Below, in pieces: positions 48,801-58,660 of a DNA stretch of 64,000 nt. Source of the stretch: Lagopus muta (lineage: Eukaryota > Chordata > Aves > Galliformes > Phasianidae). The notes beneath the pieces were generated by a model. That model did no database searches. It was given only the letters and a program-made list of their open reading frames with translations, and was not told the origin of the DNA. The translations under genes and the position numbers were made by a program. The DNA lies in the NCBI RefSeq assembly GCF_023343835.1, contig NC_064435.1, positions 56,644,134-56,708,133 on the forward strand. Reading direction: 5' to 3'. Position 1 is the stretch's first letter. Each line of letters opens with the position of its first letter.

Positions 48801-50550
48801 TTCTCTGTATCTGGGAGGAAAAATGTTTTTGGTTTCTGAAACAGTTCTGTTTTCTTTGCTACAGTCTTTCCTGTCTGCACCTCAGCTCAGGTATTTGAGG
48901 GAATGAGTGTAGTACCACACTGAACTGTTGTGGCCTTGGTCTCTGCTTTCTCTCAGCTAACTTGAAGATGCAGCTGAGAACCGAATGCTGATTGAACTGT
49001 GGGGCACTTGAGCTACCACAGGAGTCTATTCAAAAGTGTAAGAGTTTAGCATAGTGACTGTTTTACAGTAGTGCTTTTACTTGCCTGATGGAGGTATTCT
49101 GACTGCAGAGTTACATAGTAATATGAGATAATAGTAATATGAAAGCTATTGCTGCATGCAGTTGTGACCTGCGAGTCTCCAGGATGCTTTTAGTATACTG
49201 TCTTCACCAGTGTTCATATATGTAACAGTAAAATAAGGCTACTTGATTTTTTTTTTTTTTCCTATAGGTTAAAGATTACCTGAGCAAACAGTTTGCAAAG
49301 CTGCAGAGCCCTAACAAATTCAAGGTATACTTAGGCCATGGTGGAAAACCCTGGGTGTCAGACTTTGATCATCCGCACTACATGGCTGGCAGAAGGGCCA
49401 TGAAGACAGGTCAGTGGGTTTTCCACTTGTATTGGGAAGTATTCTTGTTCCAGCACCTCAAGAGATACTGTGGAGGTCATGTTTGTGGAATATTTGTGGT
49501 GTCTTACTTGGGTGATACATTTGACTTGCTGAGTAAGAAAGCATCTCATGTGCCATCCTTAACTTTGAAGTACAGGATGGAGGAAAAGTTACTATCAAGC
49601 TCATTCCAATACATGGAACAAGTCTGGCATGGTGTTGCTCTTAGATAAGGATGCAAATGTCAGTAGTTCAGATAATTTACATTATCAAAGCCCTCAAAGC
49701 TTATGCATTCTGGCATCCTTAGCTGTAGGTAGGATAACAAGGGCAAATCTGATTTCTGTTGAAGTTCATAAACCATATGAAATTGACAGTACTCCAGCGC
49801 TATATCTGGGGTGAAACTCCACAGTTCTATTACTTCTGCAGTCTATCAGAGAAGCTTTAGAAAAGGTACAATTTCAAACTGACTAGAGTATCACTTTGTT
49901 CTAGTTTTTGGAGTTGAACCAGATCTGACAAGGGAGGGAGGAAGCATTCCTGTTACCCTCACTTTCCAAGAAGCAACAGGCAAGAATGTCATGCTGCTTC
50001 CTGTTGGAGCTGCAGATGATGGTGCCCACTCTCAAAATGAGAAACTGAATAGGTAAGAATATTTATCCCCGTGCCCGACTGAGTTGTTGTGCTTGTGGGT
50101 CTTTTTGTGTATAATAAAAAGAGCTAAGGCAAATGAAGCGCTTCAAGTGTTGGGAAGACTTCCTTAGTGGAGGATGGCTGAGTGGGTGGTTGTGCTAACT
50201 GGTCTGTAGCTGAATCGTTAAGTCCTTACTGCTTCTGGCTGTGCATGCTTGCAACAAGTAACTTCTCATAGTTCAGCCCAGAGCTGGGCTGCTCTGTCTT
50301 ACCTCATGGATGACATTTCTGTCTTGCCAAGGGAAATGCAAGCAGGTTGGGAATAGTCTGTTTCCTGCCACAGTTTTGCTTGTAGCATCTGTTGCTGACA
50401 GAGGGCTAATGCTGCAGCATGCACAACTGCTAGGAAAGCAGCTCAAACTACAGTAGTGCTGATGGAAGCTGTCTTTACAGGTACAACTACATTCAGGGAG
50501 TGAAGATGCTTGGTGCATACCTCTATGAAGTTTCACAACTGAAGAACTAA
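39744..50550 (+). CDS. CNDP2: CNDP2, cytosolic non-specific dipeptidase (M20 metallopeptidase), eleven coding exons
   Basis: Exons at 39744-39803, 40365-40508, 42804-42966, 44349-44437, 45328-45528, 46041-46125, 46621-46781, 48590-48754, 49268-49409, 49905-50052 and 50481-50550 join in frame to 475 residues, the length of human CNDP2. The enzyme is a cytosolic homodimer using two Mn/Zn ions to hydrolyse Cys-Gly (glutathione turnover) and other dipeptides; the mammalian enzyme also makes N-lactoyl-amino acids by reverse proteolysis. All M20 residues are at the family positions: metal ligands H99, D132, E167, D195 and H445; D101 and catalytic base E166; substrate-site H228 and R343. The lid/dimerisation domain lies at about 209-390. 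There is no signal peptide, which separates it from secreted CNDP1. The ATG is in a strong context (AAGATGG). There are no frameshifts or premature stops. Confidence 0.97.
40216..40255 (+). repeat. Perfect 20-bp tandem duplication in CNDP2 intron 2
   Basis: CTGTTATGCAGATAATGGAG occurs twice head to tail (40216-40235 and 40236-40255), followed by a partial CTGA. It ends about 110 nt before the exon 3 acceptor. Confidence 0.95.
40365..40508 (+). CDS. CNDP2: CNDP2 exon 3 (residues 21-68)
   Basis: The acceptor is TTTCTGCAG and the donor CAAAAG|GTATGT; 144 nt, phase 0. It encodes the [14 protein letters not shown] segment, highly typical of CNDP dipeptidases. Confidence 0.96.
42804..42966 (+). 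CDS. CNDP2: CNDP2 exon 4 (residues 69-122 and first base of codon 123)
   Basis: The acceptor TTTTTTAG precedes CTGCCTGATGG; the donor is GAGATG|GTAAGA, phase 1. It carries the first M20 signature, YGHLDVQPA, with metal ligand H99 and D101. Confidence 0.96.
44349..44437 (+). CDS. CNDP2: CNDP2 exon 5 (codon 123 completed to residue 152)
   Basis: The acceptor is TTTCTGCAG and the donor AATCAG|GTGTGT, 89 nt. It encodes [12 protein letters not shown] with the bridging metal ligand D132. Confidence 0.96.
45328..45528 (+). CDS. CNDP2: CNDP2 exon 6 (residues 153-219)
   Basis: The acceptor TTTTCAAAG precedes GAATTTCC; the donor is ATAGAG|GTAAGT, 201 nt. It holds [11 protein letters not shown], with catalytic base E166 and metal ligand E167, and CISDNYWL with D195. 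Confidence 0.96.
46041..46125 (+). CDS. CNDP2: CNDP2 exon 7 (residues 220-247 and first base of codon 248)
   Basis: The acceptor is CTAACCAG and the donor AATGG|GTAAGA, phase 1. It encodes DLHSGVYGG with H228, which reaches the partner subunit's active site in the dimer (family knowledge). Confidence 0.96.
46621..46781 (+). CDS. CNDP2: CNDP2 exon 8 (codon 248 completed to residue 301)
   Basis: The acceptor is CTGTTTACAG and the donor ACAAAG|GTATAC, 161 nt. It is part of the lid/dimerisation domain ([15 protein letters not shown]). The plus frame is also open through the upstream intron; only the part from 46621 is coding. Confidence 0.95.
48590..48754 (+). CDS. CNDP2: CNDP2 exon 9 (residues 302-356)
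   Basis: The acceptor is GCTTCTACAG and the donor AACAAT|GTATGT, 165 nt. It encodes [14 protein letters not shown] and [12 protein letters not shown], with substrate-binding R343. It is preceded by the longest intron after intron 2 (about 1.8 kb), in which I see no repeat. Confidence 0.95.
49268..49409 (+). CDS. CNDP2: CNDP2 exon 10 (residues 357-403 and first base of codon 404)
   Basis: A run of about 14 T's and CCTATAG form the acceptor; the donor is GACAG|GTCAGT, phase 1. It encodes [19 protein letters not shown] and GRRAMKT. Confidence 0.95.
49905..50052 (+). CDS. CNDP2: CNDP2 exon 11 (codon 404 completed to residue 452 plus two bases)
   Basis: The acceptor is GTTCTAG and the donor AATAG|GTAAGA, phase 2. 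It encodes [14 protein letters not shown] and [13 protein letters not shown] with the last metal ligand, H445. Confidence 0.96.
50481..50550 (+). CDS. CNDP2: CNDP2 exon 12 coding part (residues 453-475 and stop)
   Basis: The acceptor is TCTTTACAG. The frame [19 protein letters not shown] runs to the TAA at 50548-50550. The exon continues as the 3'UTR. Confidence 0.96.
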
Positions 50551-51180
50551 GACACCTTACCTTCTGGCTTGTGATTCAGAAGTCTGACTTTTCTTAGGAA
50601 ACAGCATCTATTAATTCTTATGTGGCTCCCCTTTTCCACCAACACTCCGCAACTTTGGAGAAGAGGGAAGCATGCCGTTCTACTTAAGAAACAAACATTG
50701 TAAACAAAAAATCTTCAAATGCTTCAAATGACAGACTATTTCCTATTTGTCCGGTAGTCCTGAAAGGCATCTTTCTTCTCTGTATCACTTCAAAGTTCTG
50801 GCTTGCTATACTCATCTACTTTTCCTGTAATGCAGGAGGAACTGGGTGCTCTCAACTGTTTCAGCAGCCACATTAGCTGCAGAACTGTTGGCCAGGTTTA
50901 AGGTACTTTTTCCAAGACTTTGAAGATATATGTTCTGGAAGTAGTCACAGTGACAGATTAGGGGCTATACTGGAGTGTGCTCAAGCTGTAGCATGGCATC
51001 TGTCTTCCTAAAGGATTTGGAAGAGTAGTTTGTCTTACAGTTTATACCTGCCTGCAGGTTTCAGTTCTCACTGCAGTAGGTTGTAACAAAATTCACTGTG
51101 ATAATGACTACTGGTCATCTTTGTAAAGCTGCCTTTGTACTCCCTAAAAAGGACAATAAATAATCATGCTCTAGTATTTG
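50551..51180 (+). other. CNDP2: CNDP2 3'UTR
   Basis: About 600 nt of non-coding sequence runs from the stop to the first canonical polyadenylation signal. It holds no repeat I recognise. Confidence 0.7.
51155..51160 (+). terminator. CNDP2: CNDP2 polyadenylation signal
   Basis: AATAAA, overlapping a second AATAAT, is followed about 20-30 nt later by GT-rich sequence (TTTGGCTCTGTTTCTG). This places cleavage near 51175-51185. It is the first AATAAA after the stop codon. Confidence 0.75.
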
Positions 51181-52700
51181 GCTCTGTTTCTGAGGATAAA
51201 GTTATGACTTGGGAGGAACGTTTCTGTGACTATTGAGGCAGATGGATACAGACTGTACTTGCTGGGAGACAATTTTATTGCTGAGTACTTTTAAGTTCTA
51301 TAGCAGCTAGCTGATGTGAAGCTCATGTTGCAGAATCTTACCCATCTGAGAGAAAACAGGATGTTTCTTTTTGGTTCTATGAGCCAGGACATTGCACTCA
51401 CACAAGTGATAGTGAAAGTGAGTGGGTGAAATCTATAAGCAGATCTGGGAGAGAAGCATCACTCATTACAATTACTAACACTGAGCTTCAAAGTATCTTT
51501 TGGAAACACTCAGTTCCAGCACTTTCTGAAGTTAAGTTTAAAAACAAATCTGTTAAGGGTTTGCTAATCTGAATTGGATTTGGCTCACTGTTTCTGACCT
51601 CCTAGACAAGCATTAGCAGGTTAAGATAGGCAAATATTTTAAGTAATGATGCTTTGCTCTGAGAAATGCCTGAGAGCATGGTGCATTCCTACAAGTCCTG
51701 TATAGTGATGAGTAAAGTAGCATCTGCTGCATCTGTAGGGAACTACAGTAAGTAGTAATGCCCTATCTGTCTGATTTTTATTGTTGCTGGTGATCTGGAG
51801 TCTTTACTGTGAACGACTATTGAGGCAGGAAGGAGGCTTCTGTTCTCACTATACATCTTCTAGAGCTTCTCTGTCTGCCTTTTTTTTTTTTTTTAATGGA
51901 AGTTTAAACATTGCACTTGTACTTGCAGCTGGGGTACAGGCTGAGACCTGCATCATATGGCCATTTTGGTACTTGCAAGTACCAAGCTTCTCTAGTAACA
52001 TGAGGTTCTCACCTCCCACTGATGCTGAAATCTGGTATGTGCAAGATGGCACGTGTAAGTATTCAGGGGTCATCTGTATGTGGAGACCAACTGGTTATAT
52101 AGGACAACATGTCCAAGCAATCAGTATGTTTAAAGCAGCTTCCCTAGTTACTGAGTTGATGGCTCATACTTCTTTAAATGGAGTGACTGTCTGAAAAGGG
52201 TTAGGGTGAGTTTATATTGCTTTTCTACCTATTAATTTGAGAAGTATAAAAACTGCTAAAATCCACTTCATGGACTGAGGGTAATGAGTTTCTCACGGTG
52301 TGTAAAGGAACTTACTTAAATGGTCAGAAAACTGATAATATCATGAACTATGTTCAGAAAGCATGTTTATAGTTGTCATTTCTAACTGTTGTATTGAGAA
52401 TCAGTCAATTGACTCAAGTTCTGCACTAAAGCTTCTGCTTAAGGTCCTACACTTCCTGAATAATCGTAGTATGGCAGAGCAGTGAAAATTGTCCAAAACA
52501 GCATTAGGTATGTTAAGGAATTTCTGGAAGAGGCTTGGAAACAGATTCTATTGGACAGACTGCAGGAATATTCCAGCATGGGGTGAGTGTCAAATCCTGT
52601 GGGGAAAAAAACTTTGAATAAGATTTTGTCCCTGAGCAAAATGAGCACTGAAGTGTAAGTTGCTAAAGTAATAGGGCCTTTATAAAACTAAATGGACTTT

Positions 52701-53054
52701 TATATGGGAACTGCTGAATCATGGCCTGAACCTCTGATTGACCACCTAAGGCAAACAATGAGTCAGCACTGGGAATGCAGGTGAAAGCAATTCACCTGTG
52801 CTACTGGAAGGGGTGGAGCCTGGCTCTACCTCTCCTAGACCCCATTTAAGAGCTGACTACCACTGGGAAAGGATATCTTTTGGAGATCACTCCTCTTGGA
52901 GCCTACTCAGCAAGCCCAGGGCAAGGGTAAGCTTTCCATCCATTCTTCTTTAGTGTGATAATCTGTGTAGCCTAACTTGTATATTTCTTAATTATAACAT
53001 TTCATTGATTGTGTATTCATTGATTATACAATGTTGCAGCTGTTAAGTTGTATA
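52701..53054 (+). mobile_element. Solo LTR, ERVL-like family
   Basis: About 354 nt starting TATATGGGAACTGCTGAATC and ending TTGTATA. The flanking duplications ACTTT (52696-52700) and ACTTT (53055-53059) are a perfect 5-bp target-site duplication. The sequence contains CACCTGTG, a GGGGTGGAGCC block, the TTTAAG core-promoter-like box and a GGTAAGC motif shared with the other copies. No gag, pol or env sequence adjoins it, so it is a solo LTR. A 5-bp duplication suggests the ERVL class; the exact family needs a repeat library. Confidence 0.85.
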
Positions 53055-54025
53055 ACTTTAGAATTAGAAATCAGTATTACTGCATAGTAGCGTATATTTG
53101 CATAGTAGCAAAGCTTTCTTTAGGTGTCACTGCCAAAGGCAATAACAAAAGTGGTAATACTTGACTGGAATGAACACTGCAGGCAGAAAGGACTATGATA
53201 CCAGCTTCTGCTGTTTGCCTTCTTCAGAACTGCCTTCTTGAAGGCTTCCAGGAAACTAATACCCTTTGCAGAGAACTGGTCTGTGACATCTTTGACTTTT
53301 TTGCATTGTACAGGGGTTTACTTAAATTCTCAGTAGCTGATGTTGTTTGAAAAGCAGCACTCAGAATGTGGAAGCTGGACATTACATGTGTTGTGAAACA
53401 GTTAAACATGGGGGAAAAAAAACTTCAGTGAAGTATGGGAGATCATAGCACCATCTGCTGGATGCATGAGTGATGTTTTCCCTGCAAAGCTTTGTATTGT
53501 TGCTTTTTTTCCCTGTTTACTGAAAGGTTGATCAATTCCAGTTAATATATAACATGAACACAGGTATAAATATATGCTCATTAAAAGGCTTCTAGGTGAG
53601 CTGACTTGGCTGTCCAGACCAGTCTTTGTTTAGTGAAGGTACTACAGAAGAACAGGACTGCTAGTGTTGGATAGCTTTGTAGGCACTGGGCATTTTACTG
53701 TGCTGAATAATTCCAATGTGATGTTAAGTACTGGAAAAATATTCTTGCTGATTGTGCAGTTTTACTCATCTCTTTGCCTACAGTCACCATTTCCGTGGGG
53801 CAGATTTACACAGGAACAACTTCACAGAGGTGCAGGGCTGCAGTCTCCAATTTATCTGAGCAGAGAATATTAATACCAGCTCTCTATTTACAGGAAAACA
53901 AAGGTAAGGCTGTAAAAAGGAAGGGTGTTATGCTCTTCTCTTATCTGTCTGACTCTTGGCTGGGCCTACAAGGGCTACCAATGTATGCATGCTTGACTCG
54001 TTTACTGCTTGCTCTTGTTTGGCAC

Positions 54026-54385
54026 TGTATAACCAAGATGTTATAATCACAATATAATTGTGTATAATCAATAGATATCAAGATGTTATAATTGCAATAT
54101 AATCAAAAGAGTAAGGCAAAGCAAACAAGGATCACAAAAGAGAATAAGTAGAAGAGCTTACCCTTGGGTTGAGCTCACTAGAAGATACCAAAGAGGAGGA
54201 TCTCCAGAAGAGATCCTTCCCCTCTGGTAGCCAGCTCTTAAATAGGTCCAGGAGGGGTGGAGCCTGGCTCCACCCCTTCCGGCAGCACAGGTGAATTGCC
54301 TTCACCTGTGCTCCTCTGGCTGACTCATGGCTCACCTCAGGTGATCAATCAGAGGTTCAGGCCGTGACTCAGCAGTTCCCATACA
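54026..54385 (-). mobile_element. Solo LTR, ERVL-like family, best preserved copy
   Basis: On the plus strand it begins TGTATAACC and ends CCCATACA, so it has TG...CA termini and a 5-bp terminal inverted repeat TGTAT/ATACA. A perfect 5-bp target-site duplication GGCAC flanks it (54021-54025 and 54386-54390). The 360 nt include an internal near-duplication of AAGATGTTATAAT (about 54035 and 54080) in the 3' part. It is in inverted orientation to the copy ending 970 nt upstream. No retroviral coding sequence is present. Confidence 0.9.
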
Positions 54386-54539
54386 GGCACCCATGTTTTG
54401 TTCATCTGATATTTAGCTGTTATGGCTGAACAAGGCAGGAGCTCAACTCATTGCCTGCTGACCCAATGGTACATGTCCTTAAATTGAGATTTTCTATGAA
54501 CTTCTGCTTAGCCAAACTAGCTTCACCATGGTCTGAGGG

Positions 54540-54725
54540 ATCACCAGAAAGAGATCCTTCCCCAGCAGCAGTCAGCCTTTAAATGGGGTCTAAGAGAGTT
54601 GCAGCCAGGCTCCACTCCTGGTCACACAGCTGAATTGCCTTCACCTGTGCTCTCATGGCTGACCAGGTCCTTTCCGCAGGTGCTCAGTAAGTTGGTTCAG
54701 GCTGTGATTTAACACTTCCCATACA
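54540..54725 (-). mobile_element. Partial, rearranged copy of the same LTR family
   Basis: It shares about 185 nt of the U3 half with its neighbours and ends CCCATACA at 54725, but the 3' half is missing. Just outside it (about 54508-54522), CTGCTTAGCCAAACT, part of the family's 3' half, appears in the opposite orientation, suggesting inversion and deletion. No target-site duplication was found. The next copy lies only 155 nt away. Confidence 0.7.
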
Positions 54726-55538
54726 CTTGGAAAGCACAGGCTTTGGTTTAATAATGAGTTTACATGGAGCAAATAAATTAAAACATTTTTCCGTAAGTTT
54801 ATTCTATAGACCACTTTCAAAAACATTGTGATCTTGACCTGGAAGCAATGTGAAGTAGAAGTAACACAGCTGATCTAGATAAAGAATGTGAGTTTGTTCA
54901 CTTTGTTAAAGTATTAGCTTAAAAATATTACTTTTTAAAATTTTTTTATCTCAATTTGTTCGATTAAGATAGAGTTGATCAAGGTGTTCAAGATGCTTTT
55001 ATGCATCAGGAGTCAGTCTGATTCACTGTCCTCATAATTCACAAATTATGCAGAGGATTTAGATCACTCTGAAGGATCTGCTTAGACTGCTCAGAAAATC
55101 TTAGTGGTGGGTGGTTCTGACTGCAGTCCCTTGCTATCTTACTCATACCACTCCATTTTGTGATGGTAGGTTCTAACAAACCCTGTATGGTAAGGCATGT
55201 TTTTTTTAATATTTTAAATATTCATTATTCTATTAATTTTGCATATCCTTAGAGATTCTGAGATTTCTTGAACTGCTTAAAATGCATGCCAATGGAATGT
55301 GCCAGCTGATGCTGACATGTTGGTACATGGTGGCCTCATTCTATCTGGGCAGGCTTGTGTTCTTCTCAATCATGGGGACAACCCACAGAGTTCTTATGTT
55401 TCATCCTTTCTGAACAATGAGGCAACAAACACAACTAAACAGCTGCTTTTGTCATCCTTACTGTGAGGTGCGTTTGAATCGTGAGACCTGTTGATCCCCC
55501 AGGGTATCATCACAGAAAGAGGAAGTAAATTCCTTTAT

Positions 55539-55610
55539 GAGTAACTACATAATCTACATAAACTTTATAATCTATATAAACTTTAAGAGTAACTATATAA
55601 TCTATATAGT
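55539..55610 (+). repeat. Imperfect AT-rich tandem repeat
   Basis: GAGTAACTACATAATCTACA, then ATAATCTATATAAACTTTA, then GAGTAACTATATAATCTATA form about two and a half diverged units. Confidence 0.8.
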
Positions 55611-56529
55611 TATAGCCTATTGCAGCAAATTTGACCAATGGCAAAAAAAGAAAGTGCCAAATATATTATCGGTTTCAAATAACATTCAGTTATTAGGAGG
55701 ATACTTAAGGAAGTATTTGTGCAGAGACACCTCCGTGTTCTGCTTGGGAATGTGTGTTCTGCAGTGGTCAATTGGAATTCACTGATGTGCACAGGATGAC
55801 CAGCTTTGGTAATGTCTGAGTCCACAAGCAATGTGTATGAATAGTATTTGAGGAAGAAGCCTTTGAAGGCTGCTGATTCTGTCTACAAATAAATAAAACC
55901 ACTAAATGTCAATATAAAGCAGCATCTTTAGATGACTGTTTTATTGTTCTCTTGGATAGTGAGTAAATAGAAGAAGAAATCTGATCTCTTTACTGTACAA
56001 AATTATAGCCAGTTCCTGAGATTCAAGATATACAAGGGAATTAAATTTCATGTTAAGAACTAATTAAAAGACAGAATAATTAAAAAAAAAAAAAACAACA
56101 CAAATAATAATTAGGGAGTGCTAGATTTACTTAGTTTTAAATTGATAGGAAATGATGCTGTATTACATTGCCTACTCTGCAAAAGTGTTCCTGTATGACA
56201 CGACAGGTGATTCAGTCATCAAGTGAAAATATTAATATTTAAGATTCATCTCACTTTCTTAATGCCTTGTAGTTCCACAACCATCTATGTACAAATACAG
56301 CAGAGTTAGCAGGATGCTGCTGTCACCTTGAAGCAAGTGCTCACTAACAGCTGATTAGCATTATGTGCTCCAAAGGTAAAACAGGTTCAGCTACTCTGCC
56401 CTCATTAGGAAGAGTGGAGAGAGCTGCAGCAATAAGTACTCCTCCAACTCCTTCCTGTAATTTGATTAACATGGAAGAGCTTTAATGGAATAAAGGAACA
56501 CGGTTTAGTGGGAAAATATTGGTGTTAGG

Positions 56530-56622
56530 CAGGTGGTTGGATTGGATGATCTTGGAGGTCTTTCCAACCTTGGTGAGCCTATGATTCTATGATCTCTGGA
56601 GCCTATGATTCTATGATCTCTG
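56530..56622 (+). repeat. CR1 LINE 3' end with duplicated tail
   Basis: GGTTGGATTGGATGATCTTG and GGTCTTTCCAACCTTGG mark the CR1 3' end. A 24-bp unit covering the tail (56575-56598) is repeated perfectly at 56599-56622. Confidence 0.88.
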
Positions 56623-58014
56623 CCATTAAGAGCGCACAGGTCTTAAAGGGCATAGAAGAAAGATTCTGAAAATAAATACACTGAACGTTAAAACAGAATG
56701 AATCTGAAATAAGAACTTGATATTTGTTCAGTAGCAAGGGGTCTGCAATGGGGCAGTCTTTTCTTCCATATAAATTAATAGACACCAATGCAGTAGGGAG
56801 GATAATATATACAGAAATATGCAGGATTCTGAGAGAGGATTGGGTACTTTGGGTAAGACAGCTATTCTGGCAAGCAATGCATCAATTCACAAGCTTGGTC
56901 TGTCAGTCATTTTCTTAGATTCACCAATCTTCTGAGAGTTGTCAAGATTGGCATGGGAAAAACTTGCATCTTAGTATTAACAGGAAATGCACCAAATGCA
57001 AAGCAACGCACCCTGTAAACCCCTTCCTTCAGGTCTTAAAGTGGCGCATATTAGCTGGAAAATCCATTTATCTTTCAGTTTAAAGATGAAAAATTCTCTG
57101 TTTTCACGGTACTCTGAATTGGAGAGCTTGATCCCACTAAATCTGTTACCCAGTTTAGGGTCCAATTACCAGTCACAGGGGTGAATGAAATATCCAGATA
57201 AAACGACACTGTGCTGAGATAATTCAAAAGGAATCAGCCACACTACTTCAAGCTGACATTATTTTTTTTATGCTATAAATGTGACTCCTTGAAAATTAGC
57301 TGTTTATGGGGAAAATGTACTCTTTCTTCTCTCTTGCAGGCTTCATATGGAGCCTCAGCAAAGTGCGATATCTAACATCTCTGTAGAGTATTTCCTTCCT
57401 AGCTAAGAAGGAGCAAGTTTAGGTAGATAACAGGTGTGTTTACCTGTTGCTGGAGACACTGCATGCTTCTGAAGAATCTGAGACATCCATGGTGCCGTTG
57501 CATTCAGCTGAAATCATTCATGTAATATACTAAAGGGAGAGTTTTGACTTTGTATCCTTATGCCTGTTATGCTTCCAAGCTAAACTCTTCTAGATGAATT
57601 CTTTTTGTATTTACTGTGTTGGGAATAGGGACATATCCTGCCTCTAGCAACACTTTTAACAGTAAGTTTTCTTTTGCCCCAACAGTATATGATCAGATAG
57701 ATGAAAGCAGGCCTATGGCAAGTTGGGAAACTAAATACCGATATTATGAATATATTTTTTCTTCTCTAAATGTGATGGGAAAACTGAGTGCATCTTATTA
57801 TGCCATTATCTTCTGGTTTTGATTGCTTGCCGTAAATTATCTGCAAAATTTGTATTGCAAAATTGTGCTTCTCAGGTTCCGTTGTGGAAATCCACCTGTT
57901 CAGCTGGTTTCCCATAGGTGTAAGCAGGAATAAATGTAATCCTAACCTGTACAGAACTAAGGGAGGGAGATGCCCTGGGAATGTGAGGGGCATGTGAGGA
58001 AAAAGTGTTCTGGT

Positions 58015-58045
58015 TTGTGTGTGTGTGTGTGTGTGTTTTTTTTTT
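58015..58045 (+). repeat. (GT)n microsatellite with T-run
   Basis: About eleven GT units run into about ten T's. Confidence 0.93.
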
Positions 58046-58344
58046 GTTTTTGAATTCAGGACACTGACCTGGGGCATGAAAGATTCATACATTTGCTCAT
58101 CAAAAGGTTTCCTTGTGTTCTGATAAAGGGGCATGACAAAGGACATGGGTGTTGTATTTTTCCCATGTAGAAAGAAAAATAATGGCATCTCTGTATTTTC
58201 AGTGCTTCGTTATGGAAGTTTCTATGTAGTTTCATGTAATGGATTAAGGTAAAGGATCTTCACCTGTGCCATTCACTGTGTCAGTCCCAGTGTGCAGCAA
58301 ATAATCAAAGAATCATGATGTTGTGCAAATGGATGGAAAAAAAG

Positions 58345-58660
58345 GAGGAGCTGCAGTCACCACAAGGCCTCCCTCAGTTGCCTCTGCTCTGGGCTGAACC
58401 AACCCAGGGACCTTAGCTGCTCCTCACACCTTGTCTTCTGGACTCTTTGCTATCTTTGTATGCCTCCTTTGGATGCTCTCTCATAGTTTCATGTCCTTCT
58501 TATATTGTGGCACCCGAACTTGCATGTGGTACTCAACATGTTGCTGCACAGAGCAGAGCAATGCAACCCCTTCCCTTGCTTGGTGGCAGTGCTGGGTCTG
58601 ATGCACCCCAATGTATGGTTGGCCCTTTTGGCTGCGTAACATCATCCTTGTGGCAGAAAG
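58345..58660 (-). repeat. Diverged CR1-type LINE fragment
   Basis: The complement of a LINE 3' region: TTGCCTCTGCTCTGGGCTGA, CTGCTCCTCACACCTTGTC and GTGGTACTCAACATGTTGCT. The minus-strand frame shows 'CSVQQHVEYHMQVRVPQYKK', a decayed version of the LEYC...PQYKKD motif. Divergence suggests an old subfamily. Confidence 0.75.

Noticed and set aside
49355-49648. 97-residue frame starting inside CNDP2 exon 10
   Set aside because: It reads past the GTCAGT donor into the intron; residues after the donor have no M20 similarity.
53055-54025. Internal region of a provirus between the LTRs at 52.7 and 54.0 kb
   Set aside because: The LTRs are in opposite orientation, each has its own different target duplication, and the 970-nt spacer has no retroviral coding motif.
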